From the NCBI GenBank assembly GCA_963794265.1, contig CAWCDJ010000004.1:186001-250000 (forward strand): DNA of 64,000 bases, read 5' to 3'. This document shows, piece by piece, positions 16,898-24,111 of the stretch. The notes under the pieces are model-generated. The model did not search any database, was not told where the DNA came from, and worked only from the letters and a program-made list of their open reading frames with translations. A program made the translations under genes and the position numbers. How positions within the stretch are numbered: the first letter of the stretch is position 1; each line of letters opens with the position of its first letter. This DNA is from CAWCDJ01 sp963794265. Its GTDB lineage: Bacteria; Acidobacteriota; Terriglobia; Bryobacterales; Bryobacteraceae.

Positions 16898-17572
16898 TCA
16901 GGCGATCGCCGCGGCTGGCCGCGACGATTGCTGCCACTGCCGTTCCATCGCGCGCATCTTCTGATGCACGTGTTCCCAGTAGGCGGCAGTCACGGGTGCT
17001 CTCGCTACCTCTTCCAGCAAGGCGGTGAAGTATCCCAGGCTGGCGATCGGCGCCGGCGGCTGGCCGTTCAACATGGCCATGTACTTACGAGCGCTGCCCA
17101 ACCAGATGGCCCGCTTGAGGTTCTCCAGCGGAACACCACGCAGGTAGAGATCGGCCGCGAGCTTTTCATCTGCCGGCGTGAATGCCGAACACACACATGC
17201 CGGCTCCAGAAAGGCTAGCCGCACCGAGCGGACGTACTCTGCCTGGCCGTTGTCCGGATTCGCGGGAGGCTGTCTGTGATACGGCCAGAAACGGTCGCAG
17301 ATCTCCAGGACGCCGCCGCTTTGGCTGCACACTCCATGACGGTCGAGTTCGCCCAGATGGTCTTGGATCGCCGCCGGCTCTCTCCTGAGCACCCGCGCCA
17401 GGCTCGCCGGATCGATTGCGAGCCTTCCGGTATGTCGGTCCGCATTCAGGCAGATATAGATGTACAACCGGAAAGCCGAGTCCGGCAACAGGATCAGCGC
17501 TTCGGCCACCTCCCGGCCGGCGGCGAACCATCCTGTCGGCTGCTTGAGTTGAAGGCGCGGCATGCTGCTCAT
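16898..17572 (-). CDS. IS21-associated winged-helix protein (third IS gene)
   Basis: A 224-residue protein; its ATG overlaps the istB stop (ATGA), so it is translated with the transposition genes. Residues about 25-95 (LPDSAFRLYIYICLNADRHT, LAIDPASLARVLRREPAAIQ) look like a winged-helix DNA-binding domain of the replication-initiator/DnaD kind. Residues 125-215 are helical (FTPADEKLAADLYLRGVPLE). The standard IS21 has only istA and istB. This protein may help target choice or regulate transposition, or be a passenger; I cannot decide. Confidence 0.7.
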   Translation of the reverse strand: MSSMPRLQLKQPTGWFAAGREVAEALILLPDSAFRLYIYICLNADRHTGRLAIDPASLARVLRREPAAIQDHLGELDRHGVCSQSGGVLEICDRFWPYHRQPPANPDNGQAEYVRSVRLAFLEPACVCSAFTPADEKLAADLYLRGVPLENLKRAIWLGSARKYMAMLNGQPPAPIASLGYFTALLEEVARAPVTAAYWEHVHQKMRAMERQWQQSSRPAAAIA

Positions 17573-18330
17573 GCTCCACCTCCCGCCTGTTCCGAAGCTC
17601 CACGTCCTTTCTTCTTACGAATGGATTCACCGGCCAGTTCGAGGCGATACGCGTTATGCACTAGCCGGTCCAGGATGCTGTCGGCCAGCGTCGGGTCGCC
17701 GATCTGCGCATGCCAGCTCTTCACCGGCAGTTGGCTGGTGAGAATCGTCGAACGCCGGCCGTAGCGGTCATCGCAGATCTCCAGAAAATCACGACGCTCC
17801 GGATCCGACAGCGGCGCCATGACGAAGTCATCGACGAGCAGCACGTCGGTCCGCGCGATCGTTGCCAGCAGGCGTCCGAGGCTGCCGTCGGCACGAGCCA
17901 TAGATAGATCGCGGAAGAGCTTCGCGGCTGGCCGGTACAGAACGGTGTAGCCATCGCGGCAGGCTTTCTGTGCCAGCGCCTGCGCCAGCCACGATTTTCC
18001 GATTCCGGTCGGGCCGGTCAGCAAGACCGAAAAATGTTGGGCTACCCACTGCGACCCGATCAGGCTGCGCATGAGTTGCCGATCCAGGCCGCGCGGATGG
18101 CGGTAATCGATATCTTCCACGCACGGCTCCGCATCCAGCTTCGATTTCTTCAGGCGCCGCGCCATGGTCTGGTTCTCGCGCCAGGTCCAGTGCTGATCCA
18201 CCAGCAGCCCGAAGCGCTCTTCGAAACTGAGGCTTGCCGCGTTGGTGTCTTCCATCTGCCGGCAGTAGGCGTCCGCCATGCCGTTCAGGTGCAGCGCGTG
18301 CAACTTCTCCAGGGTTTGCTGATTTAGCAT
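17569..18330 (-). CDS. istB: IS21-family ATPase helper IstB
   Basis: A 253-residue AAA+ ATPase that assembles with IstA to select target DNA. It shows Walker A (LLTGPTGIGKSWLAQALA, about residue 103), Walker B (TDVLLVDDFVMAPL), and the C-terminal ILTSQLPVKSWHAQIGDPTL then LADSILDRLVHNAYRLEL that mark the family. The start overlaps the istA stop by seven bases (ATGCTAA), a usual coupling in IS21. A basic tail, SIRKKKGRG, follows. It seems complete and active. Confidence 0.96.
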   Translation of the reverse strand: MLNQQTLEKLHALHLNGMADAYCRQMEDTNAASLSFEERFGLLVDQHWTWRENQTMARRLKKSKLDAEPCVEDIDYRHPRGLDRQLMRSLIGSQWVAQHFSVLLTGPTGIGKSWLAQALAQKACRDGYTVLYRPAAKLFRDLSMARADGSLGRLLATIARTDVLLVDDFVMAPLSDPERRDFLEICDDRYGRRSTILTSQLPVKSWHAQIGDPTLADSILDRLVHNAYRLELAGESIRKKKGRGASEQAGGGA

Positions 18331-19898
18331 CCGGCCACCCCCTGCGCCGGTTTGGCGCTATCGCCGTAATAGCCGGCGCCGCGGATGTTGGTATGTTCCA
18401 CCGGTGGCCGCGTGATCAGCTGGGGCAGCGGTTGCTGGTCCAGCCCGGAGGCCAGGATCGACTTCACGCTCTGATATCGATGGACCTTCATCCGCACGGC
18501 ACGCGTGCACGCTGCCTCGACGCGCTCCGGCCCGTACTTCCGGCTCAATGAGATGACGCCCAGCGCGGAACGATACCCCATCTCCGGGTGCGGCTTTTCC
18601 GCCAGCAGTGCCGCCACCAGTCGCCCGGTAAACGGCCCTGTCTTCGACGCCCACTCGATCATGCGCGAGGGCGTCCATTCCAGAAACTGACGATGCGATT
18701 TCGGACGATGCTCTGCAAGCGTGGTGTGGGCATGCGCCTTGCGACTGCGCATGTGGCTGGCAACCCGCTTGCCTTGAAAGAAGATTTCCACCGTCCCGGA
18801 CGTGTAGCGCAGTTCCACTTCCTTGCCCACCAACTGATACGGCGCGCTGTAATAATGACCGTCCAACTCCACGTGATAATCGATGTTGATTCTGGTCTTC
18901 TTCCACTCGGCGAAGACGAACCGTTGTGCCGGCAACGGCTGCAGCGCCGGCCGATCGATGGTCTCGTACAACTCGGCTCGCGAACCGGGCAGTTTGCGGA
19001 AAGGCCGCTGGTTGAGCTTGACCAGCAGCTCGGCGATCGATTCGTTGAGTTCCGCCAGGCTGAAGAACTGCCGCTTGCGCAAAGCGGCGAGTATCCACAT
19101 CTGCACGAGCCTCACTCCGGCTTCCGCTTTCGCTTTATCCCGGGGGCGCCGCGGCCGTGCCGGCAGGATGCCGACGCCATAATGGATCGCCCATTCCGAG
19201 TAGGTCCGGTTCAGCTCCGGCTCATACCAGCAGGGCGTCTTCACGCCGCTCCGCCAGTTGTCAGGCACCACCAGTGTGCTCGTTCCTCCGAAGTATTCGA
19301 AGGCGCGCGTGTGGGAACCGATCCAGTCCCACAAGTCGCGAGTCCAGGTGGCTTCGGCGTAGGCGTAGCTGCTGGCGCCGAGCACGGCGACGAACACGTA
19401 AGCGTGCCGGACTTCGCCGGTCTTCGGATCCGTCACCGGCACGGTCTGGCCGGCATGGTCGACGAAGGTCTTCTCGCCGGCGAGGTGTTCCTGGCGCATC
19501 ACAATGTCGAGCTTGCGCGCCCACTGGCGGTACGACTCGCAGTACCAGCTGTAATTAAATCCTTCGGGATGGGTCTCGCGATACTCCTCCCACAGCAACT
19601 GCAGGGTGACGCTCTTTCGACTCTTGAGTTCTTTGTGAACGACGTTGAAGTCGGGGAGCGGACGGCCGCCTGGCACCACGGGCGGAGGCGGATACATCCG
19701 GTGCTCCAGCGTGGCGTCATCCAGATCAGCAGGTAATGGCCATGACAGGCCGGCGGCGGCGAGGCGTTTCAGGTATCGCCGTACCGTCCCTTTGCCGGCC
19801 GAACAGATCTTAGCGATCTGCCGGTCATTCAATTTCGCTTCGAAGTGAAGTCTGAGTATTTCACGTACTTGCCGCATCGGTAATCGTCTTTCCGGCAC
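18324..19898 (-). CDS. istA: IS21-family transposase IstA
   Basis: A 524-residue DDE transposase with a GTG start. An N-terminal helix-turn-helix (LNDRQIAKICSAGKGTVRRY) recognises the terminal sites. The catalytic core has the first Asp in KTFVDHAGQTVPV, the second in STLVVPDNWRSGV, and the Glu in RPRDKAKAEAGVRLVQ. The C-terminal beta-barrel (DGHYYSAPYQLVGKEVELRY) is usual for IstA. No stop or frameshift interrupts it. It is followed by the overlapping istB. Confidence 0.96.
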   Translation of the reverse strand: MPERRLPMRQVREILRLHFEAKLNDRQIAKICSAGKGTVRRYLKRLAAAGLSWPLPADLDDATLEHRMYPPPPVVPGGRPLPDFNVVHKELKSRKSVTLQLLWEEYRETHPEGFNYSWYCESYRQWARKLDIVMRQEHLAGEKTFVDHAGQTVPVTDPKTGEVRHAYVFVAVLGASSYAYAEATWTRDLWDWIGSHTRAFEYFGGTSTLVVPDNWRSGVKTPCWYEPELNRTYSEWAIHYGVGILPARPRRPRDKAKAEAGVRLVQMWILAALRKRQFFSLAELNESIAELLVKLNQRPFRKLPGSRAELYETIDRPALQPLPAQRFVFAEWKKTRINIDYHVELDGHYYSAPYQLVGKEVELRYTSGTVEIFFQGKRVASHMRSRKAHAHTTLAEHRPKSHRQFLEWTPSRMIEWASKTGPFTGRLVAALLAEKPHPEMGYRSALGVISLSRKYGPERVEAACTRAVRMKVHRYQSVKSILASGLDQQPLPQLITRPPVEHTNIRGAGYYGDSAKPAQGVAGC

Positions 19899-20159
19899 GT
19901 GTTCTCCTTCTCTTCCAGGGGAACACCCGCCTGATTACCAACGCCGCCCGCCCGGCCGATTCCGTTCGATGTGGGGCACGTTTACGGCGATGTGGGGCGC
20001 CGTTACGTTCCCAGTGGGGCACAATTACGGGCATGCGGGGCACGATTCCGTTCGCGCTGAATTTCTGCCCCACATCCCAGCGGAATCGTGCCCCACATCA
20101 AAACGGAATCCTGCCCCACTTCCAACGGAATCCGTGCCCCACTTGGACCGGAATACTCA

Positions 20160-20165
20160 CGTAAA
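20160..20165. repeat. IS target-site duplication, right (CGTAAA)
   Basis: Exact repeat of 16562-16567. Removing the IS and one copy restores a continuous reading frame across the junction. Confidence 0.9.
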
Positions 20166-20316
20166 ACTGGCCCTGTGCATGGCTGATCGTTTTTCCAGCT
20201 TGAACAAAGCAGAGAAACTGAGTCTGGCCCAAGACGAACTTCGCCAGTTTGTTCAGGGTGTCCAGAAGAAGCAGGTTGAGGCTTGGGGATTCCGGGAGTG
20301 GAATCTGAGCCGGTAA
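20166..20316 (+). pseudogene. 3' part of a small island gene split by the IS
   Basis: If the IS and one CGTAAA copy are removed, bases 16545-16567 join 20166-20316 in one frame. That frame starts GTG AGC GTG (overlapping the end of the 220-aa gene) and encodes about 57 residues: SVHSAVKLALC, then MADRFSSLNKAEKLSLAQDE, ending QVEAWGFREWNLSR. The remaining part could still be made from the ATG at 20179 (45 residues). It is helical and charged, with no recognised family. The reconstruction is an inference from the target duplication and frame. Confidence 0.5.
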
Positions 20317-20407
20317 ACGGAATGGAGGCGCAACGTCAGGGGGTGTCGGCTATCGTCTGGCCCCGGCACTCCCTGGCACAGCAGACCAGCAAAGGAGCAA
20401 AACCGAG

Positions 20408-20596
20408 ATGAAGTTTCCAGCCTATTCCACGGAACCCGAAAGGCCACCCCTCGTGACAAGAAAGAGGCAGAGGTGCCGATTGAAGAAGCTCGTTTGTCCG
20501 TCGTGCGGGATGATCGTCAGAACGGCCCAAGTCCATATCGACAACGGCAAGATTCCGACGTGTGCCTGTGGGAGCAAGATGCAGGCTTGCGCGTAG
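20408..20596 (+). CDS. Small zinc-ribbon protein (62 aa)
   Basis: ATG with AAAGGAG upstream. The chain is basic at the front and ends with a four-cysteine ribbon (VCPSCGMIVRTA ... IPTCACGSKMQAC). Such ribbons are common in small proteins of prophages and integrative elements. It lies on the same strand as the island operon, upstream of the excisionase-like gene, and is likely part of that transcription unit. Partner unknown. Confidence 0.65.
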   Translation: MKFPAYSTEPERPPLVTRKRQRCRLKKLVCPSCGMIVRTAQVHIDNGKIPTCACGSKMQACA

Positions 20597-20621
20597 CGCC
20601 TAACACTGAAAGGAGGGAGGC

Positions 20622-20840
20622 TTGAGCGAAACACCGATTGAAAAGCATCACACGATTGAAGAGATTGCCGAGATTTGGAATCTCTCGAAGGACACGATAC
20701 GGCGGATCTTTCTGAACGAAGACGGCGTGTTGAAAATCGTGAGGCCCGGAACGCGCTACAAACGTGCTCATGTGACGCTGCGGATTCCCGACAGCATCAT
20801 GCGCCGTGTTCATCGCCGAATGTGCGGCAAGGTCGCATGA
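20622..20840 (+). CDS. Excisionase-like helix-turn-helix protein
   Basis: TTG start behind a strong AGGAGGGAGG. The 72 residues hold a MerR/excisionase-type motif (HHTIEEIAEIWNLSKDTIRR) followed by a wing (VLKIVRPGTRYKRAHVTLRI). Its size, motif and position, convergent with the integrase 26 bases away, suggest it is the recombination directionality factor of the island. A transcriptional role is the alternative. It is the last gene of the plus-strand island operon. Confidence 0.7.
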   Translation: MSETPIEKHHTIEEIAEIWNLSKDTIRRIFLNEDGVLKIVRPGTRYKRAHVTLRIPDSIMRRVHRRMCGKVA

Positions 20841-20866
20841 TCGGCCCAGGCGGGGACTCTGACAAC

Positions 20867-22090
20867 TCAGGATGCCAGAGTCTTCGTCAGAGGGTCTTCT
20901 CCCCAGAAATTCGAGAGGTGCTGTTCAAGGCGTGCTTGCCGTCGCGTATCCCACTTGCTGTAATACTTCTCAATAATCCGCGCCGAATTGCCCAGGACTT
21001 CGGCCAATTCCTCCATCGGCATTCCACCCAAGAGCAGATCTCGTGCAAGGGTGTGGCGAAACATGTGGGGCTTTGCGTCCGACACCTTCACCAGTTCGGG
21101 CGAGTCCTTCAGTTTGCCTCCCGACCTTCTCTTCTTTTCGACCTCCCGCACTTTTACACCAGCAAGCACGAAGAGACGCTGTAGACGGTCTCCCCATTTG
21201 TTCGTGCGGCTATGAGCCTTGCCTTCTCCCGTCCAAAAGAAATATCTGTCGCTATCGTGGGGCGCCTCCGTGAGAGCGTCTATCACGAATTGCGGAACGA
21301 TTCCGTAAACCTCCTCATTCGTTTTCTTGCGATACGTCCGAATCCGGCATCCTTGCACGTGCTGCTTTTCCAGCATGGTTGTATCGCCTATCGACATTCC
21401 TGTGTATCGCATGACGTACACGAACGCCTTCGTCTGTTTGGCGATTGGGTCTCCCCGCCGTCCATACTCATCGGTGAGCGTTGGGAGCGCTTCAAATATC
21501 CGCTGAATTTCCTCGGGCTGGAATGGCTCCGTCTTCTCCCGGTCCTCCGGGATTACGTCCATCTTCTTGACGGGCGTCTTGGCGATGTAGTCAGCCTCCA
21601 CGCAGTGTGCAAAGAACGCCTTCAACATGGTTCGTTCGTTTCGTTGGACGCTGTTTGCGCCGCGCCATGTGTTCCTGAATGAGTTCATGTCCGTGTAGGT
21701 CAGTTCATTGACTGCGGACTTGTGCAAAGTACCCTCTGCGAATTCCTGGAGGCGCTTCAGCAGATTCCGGTATTTGCGCTGGGTCTCCGGGTTCTTCCGG
21801 GCTTTGGTTTCGAGAAAGGTCTTGGCGGCGGTGCTGATTGCCGTCTGCACTTTCTGGGTAGCCTCTACCCGTGTCGGCAATTCCATTTCCCGGATGATTT
21901 CAACGGCCCGGTTCCAGTCCCGAACGCCACTACCGGACGCAGGATCTTTCAGAGCTTGGCGCTTTTGCCGTTTGCCGGTCCCATCGATTCCTTCAAAGTG
22001 AATTGGGCACTTCGGCCTACTGGGGCAGTCCTCCGACCGGGTACCTGCCTTGGAACAACCTTCACGGTGACGGCGGAAAATGTTCAACAC
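20867..22090 (-). CDS. int: Tyrosine integrase of the ssrA island
   Basis: A 407-residue site-specific recombinase with a GTG start 85 bases from the attachment core. An N-terminal Cys/basic stretch and a core-binding domain (about 80-170, FLETKARKNPETQRKYRNLL) precede the catalytic domain. The C-terminal catalytic set is visible as PHMFRHTLARDLLLGG and the nucleophile Tyr in IIEKYYSKW. Two positions are odd: the box usually read TGLRI is YTGMSIGD, lacking the first arginine at its normal place, and LGHSS is LGNSA. It is placed next to the site it would cut, as is usual. Activity is likely, given the clean ends, but may depend on the substituted residues. Confidence 0.92.
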   Translation of the reverse strand: MLNIFRRHREGCSKAGTRSEDCPSRPKCPIHFEGIDGTGKRQKRQALKDPASGSGVRDWNRAVEIIREMELPTRVEATQKVQTAISTAAKTFLETKARKNPETQRKYRNLLKRLQEFAEGTLHKSAVNELTYTDMNSFRNTWRGANSVQRNERTMLKAFFAHCVEADYIAKTPVKKMDVIPEDREKTEPFQPEEIQRIFEALPTLTDEYGRRGDPIAKQTKAFVYVMRYTGMSIGDTTMLEKQHVQGCRIRTYRKKTNEEVYGIVPQFVIDALTEAPHDSDRYFFWTGEGKAHSRTNKWGDRLQRLFVLAGVKVREVEKKRRSGGKLKDSPELVKVSDAKPHMFRHTLARDLLLGGMPMEELAEVLGNSARIIEKYYSKWDTRRQARLEQHLSNFWGEDPLTKTLAS

Positions 22091-22113
22091 GTCACGAATT
22101 CTAGCACGCGGCC

Positions 22114-22130
22114 ATTCACGTAGAATTCAC
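22114..22130. promoter_or_regulatory. Candidate integrase arm-binding site, right
   Basis: Exact second copy of the 17-mer at 11047-11063, here between the integrase start and the attachment core. Confidence 0.55.
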
Positions 22131-22175
22131 GTGGAGCCGCTGTCGGCTCTAAATCCTTGATTTTAATGGAAATGT

Positions 22176-22198
22176 TTTGGTGGAGGCGGGGGGAGTTG
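22176..22198. repeat. attR core within the ssrA 3' end
   Basis: The copy of the 23-bp core that forms the acceptor-stem and T-arm end of tmRNA. Continuation into GAACCCCC to the right matches the tRNA-like domain. Confidence 0.92.
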
Positions 22199-22531
22199 AA
22201 CCCCCGTCCGAGAAAGCCCGACGTGAAGAGAACTACGTGCGTATCCGACTCAAAGGGTTCGGTCTTCCGCTTCAGAACCGGCGAGCGCGGCGGAGACCTA
22301 GTCCGATTGGATCTCGACCGCCGGCTCCGGACCGAAGCCTTTGGCCTATCCCGCAAAATGACGCTCACTCACCGCCGCGCGGGCTCAGCGGCTGGAGCGG
22401 CTGCTTAATTAATTAAGCAGCGTATGCAAACTGCGTGTTGGCAGTTATGTTTTTCCGATCGTTTTACGGGAGCTCGGAACCCGGCACGCCTCCCCACCCC
22501 GATTCAATCCCGTCGAATCCGTTGCGCCCCC
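22178..22531 (-). ncRNA. ssrA: tmRNA (trans-translation RNA)
   Basis: A 354-nt RNA that rescues stalled ribosomes together with SmpB. On the minus strand it begins GGGGGCGCAACGGATTCGAC and ends with the tRNA-like GTTCAACTCCCCCCGCCTCC followed by an encoded ACCA. The tag reading frame (22413-22442) gives ANTQFAYAA then TAA. The tag ends in an alanine pair, as needed for protease recognition. The 3' end serves as attachment site for the island, and the duplicated core leaves the gene whole. Confidence 0.96.
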
Positions 22532-22552
22532 AAGGGTGAGTACGACATCTCT

Positions 22553-22558
22553 AGTATA
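22553..22558 (-). promoter_or_regulatory. ssrA -10 element
   Basis: TATACT on the minus strand lies about 22 bases before the mature tmRNA 5' end, leaving a short leader for RNase P trimming. A matching -35 is not clear. Confidence 0.45.
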
Positions 22559-22581
22559 GCATCGGGGTTTATAATCGAAGC

Positions 22582-22974
22582 ATGCGTAATCGGACCAATC
22601 CCGGCCGCTTTCTTCTGCCGGCGGCAGCGCTCCTCTGCACGGTCGTCGCTTTCGCCGCCGCTCCCATGACGAAACTCAATATCACCATCAAGACCCGGAG
22701 CGGGCGACCGATTGACCGCGCCGCCGTGATCGTGAGATTCGTCGAGGGCCATTCGGTCATCAAACTGGGTAAGGAAATTCGGACAACCTACGAAGTCCGC
22801 ACCGACCAGCAGGGTCTGGCCAAAATTCCAGAGATTCCCCAAGGTAAAATCCGGATCCAGGTCATCGCCAAGGGCTACCAGACGTTCGGCCAGATCTTCG
22901 ATATCACCCAGGAAGAAAAGGACGTTCCGATCACCCTGAACCCGCCCCAACAACAGTACTCCTCGCATCAATAG
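22582..22974 (+). CDS. Exported carboxypeptidase-regulatory-like protein
   Basis: A 130-residue protein with a signal peptide (FLLPAAALLCTVVAFAAAP). The mature part is a single beta-sandwich like the carboxypeptidase regulatory / peptidase-associated domain: LNITIKTRSGRPIDRAAVIV ... YEVRTDQQGLAKIPEIPQGK ... VIAKGYQTFGQ. Such domains are often found alone in exported acidobacterial proteins, with a binding or structural role. It is divergent from ssrA and 43 bases ahead of the DUF481 gene, so the two probably form an operon. Confidence 0.82.
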   Translation: MRNRTNPGRFLLPAAALLCTVVAFAAAPMTKLNITIKTRSGRPIDRAAVIVRFVEGHSVIKLGKEIRTTYEVRTDQQGLAKIPEIPQGKIRIQVIAKGYQTFGQIFDITQEEKDVPITLNPPQQQYSSHQ

Positions 22975-23017
22975 CCGCTTCCCTCGCGTATGATTATATA
23001 CGGAGGGTCTAAATAAA

Positions 23018-24070
23018 TTGCGGTTACTCCGGCGTCTGATCATCGCGGCGTCCGCACTGCTTGTACCAGCTTTCGCGGCCGATCAGGTGGTGCTCAAGAA
23101 CGGCGATATTCTCACCGGCACGATTCTTAAGAAGGACGGCGCCACACTGACACTCAAGAGCGAATTTCTGGGCGAGGTCCACATGCCGTGGTCCGCCGTC
23201 CGGAGCCTGAAGTCCGACCAGAAAATGACCGTCGCGCTCCCCGGGGGGGAAACCGTCGCAGGTACGGTTCGCACCGCGGGCGAGGAACTTCAGGTGATCA
23301 CGCCCGGCGCACAGCAGAAGTCCGCCCCGATTTCCGGGGTTGTGACGCTCCGCAACCCCGCCGAGCAGCAGTCCTGGGAACACCTCGAACATCCCAGGCT
23401 TTACGAGGACTGGACCGCTTTCTTCGATTTCGGCCTGGCCTTGGCGCGAGGCAATGCAAAAACCGACACACTCACCACCGCGTTCAATGCGGTCCGCGTC
23501 ACCCATCACGACAAGCTGGTTGTAAACTTCAACCAGATCTATGGAACCGCGCGCGCCAATGGGGTCACCGCCGCGGTGGCCAGCGCCATGCGCGGCGGCT
23601 GGTCCTACAGCCGCAACCTCACGCCGCGCGTCTTCCTGAGCACGCTGAACGACTATGAACACGACCGCTTCCAGAACCTGGACCTGCGCTTCGTGGCCGG
23701 CGCCGGAGCCGGCATTAACGCACTGACGCGGGAGCGGACCAAATTGAGCTTCACGGCGGGCAGCGACTACTCGCGGGAAAACTTCATGGACAACATCCAC
23801 CGCAACTCCGCCGAAGCCAATTTCGGCGACGACCTGTGGTACAAGCTGGCTGGACCGTCGACCTTCACCCAGTCGTTCCGTGTGTTTCCGAACCTGAGCA
23901 ATTCCGGGCAGTACCGGTTCAATTTCGACCTGGGCACTCAGACCGCCATCAAGAAGTGGCTGGGCTGGCACGTCACGGCGAGCGATCGGTTTCTGAGCGA
24001 CCCGGTTTTCGGGCTGCAGCGCAACGACTTGATACTTTCTACGGGATTTCGCTTGAGCTTCGCGAACTGA
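23018..24070 (+). CDS. DUF481-type outer-membrane beta-barrel protein
   Basis: 350 residues with a TTG start behind GGAGGG, and a signal peptide ending VPAFA-A. The mature N-terminus (DQVVLKNGDILTGTILKKDG) is a small beta domain of the same type as the C-terminus of the 8729 protein. From about residue 120 there are alternating strands (WTAFFDFGLALARGNAKTDT, TLNDYEHDRFQNLDLRFVAG) ending with a terminal aromatic-type strand (ILSTGFRLSFAN), as expected for DUF481 outer-membrane barrels. The role is unknown; these are often salt- or acid-related. It is convergent with the RNase gene. Confidence 0.85.
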   Translation: MRLLRRLIIAASALLVPAFAADQVVLKNGDILTGTILKKDGATLTLKSEFLGEVHMPWSAVRSLKSDQKMTVALPGGETVAGTVRTAGEELQVITPGAQQKSAPISGVVTLRNPAEQQSWEHLEHPRLYEDWTAFFDFGLALARGNAKTDTLTTAFNAVRVTHHDKLVVNFNQIYGTARANGVTAAVASAMRGGWSYSRNLTPRVFLSTLNDYEHDRFQNLDLRFVAGAGAGINALTRERTKLSFTAGSDYSRENFMDNIHRNSAEANFGDDLWYKLAGPSTFTQSFRVFPNLSNSGQYRFNFDLGTQTAIKKWLGWHVTASDRFLSDPVFGLQRNDLILSTGFRLSFAN

Positions 24071-24078
24071 ATGGGCTA

Positions 24079-24104
24079 CCCGCTCCCTGAAGGCAGGAAG
24101 CGGG
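24079..24104. terminator. Hairpin between convergent genes
   Basis: CCCGCT-CCTG pairs with CAGG-AGCGGG (one mismatch, short loop) between the DUF481 gene and the end of the RNase gene. It has no T-run and may act both ways. Confidence 0.55.
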
Positions 24105-24111
24105 CAAGCTT

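Larger units (their letters stand above)
16568..20159 (-). mobile_element. Complete IS21-family insertion sequence with a third gene
   Basis: A 3592-bp element bounded by a 6-bp target duplication. The tips are inverted: the left starts TGCGTATTCCGGTGAAGTGG and the right, read inwards, TGAGTATTCCGGTCCAAGTG. Both ends carry many copies of a roughly 20-bp GTGGGGCA/ATTCCGG motif (16577-16612, 16754-16875, 19968-20155), the multiple transposase-binding sites typical of IS21. It encodes istA, istB and a further coupled gene. It looks intact and therefore recent. It separates the two parts of a small island gene. Confidence 0.93.
10940..22198. mobile_element. Integrative island inserted in the 3' end of ssrA
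   Basis: An 11.26-kb element bounded by a 23-bp identical direct repeat (10940-10962 and 22176-22198; 30 of 31 bases match when extended left to 10932 and 22168). The right copy is the 3' end of the tmRNA gene, so insertion kept ssrA intact. A tyrosine integrase lies just inside the right end, with an excisionase-like HTH gene convergent to it. Other contents are a serine resolvase, a repeat-bearing HEPN protein, a small coupled operon and a nested IS21-family element. No capsid, packaging, relaxase or conjugation gene was seen, so it may need a helper to move. Confidence 0.92.

Noticed and set aside
10940..22198. Prophage
   Set aside because: Although an integrase, a possible excisionase and a resolvase are present, no capsid, portal, terminase, tail or lysis gene was found in any frame.
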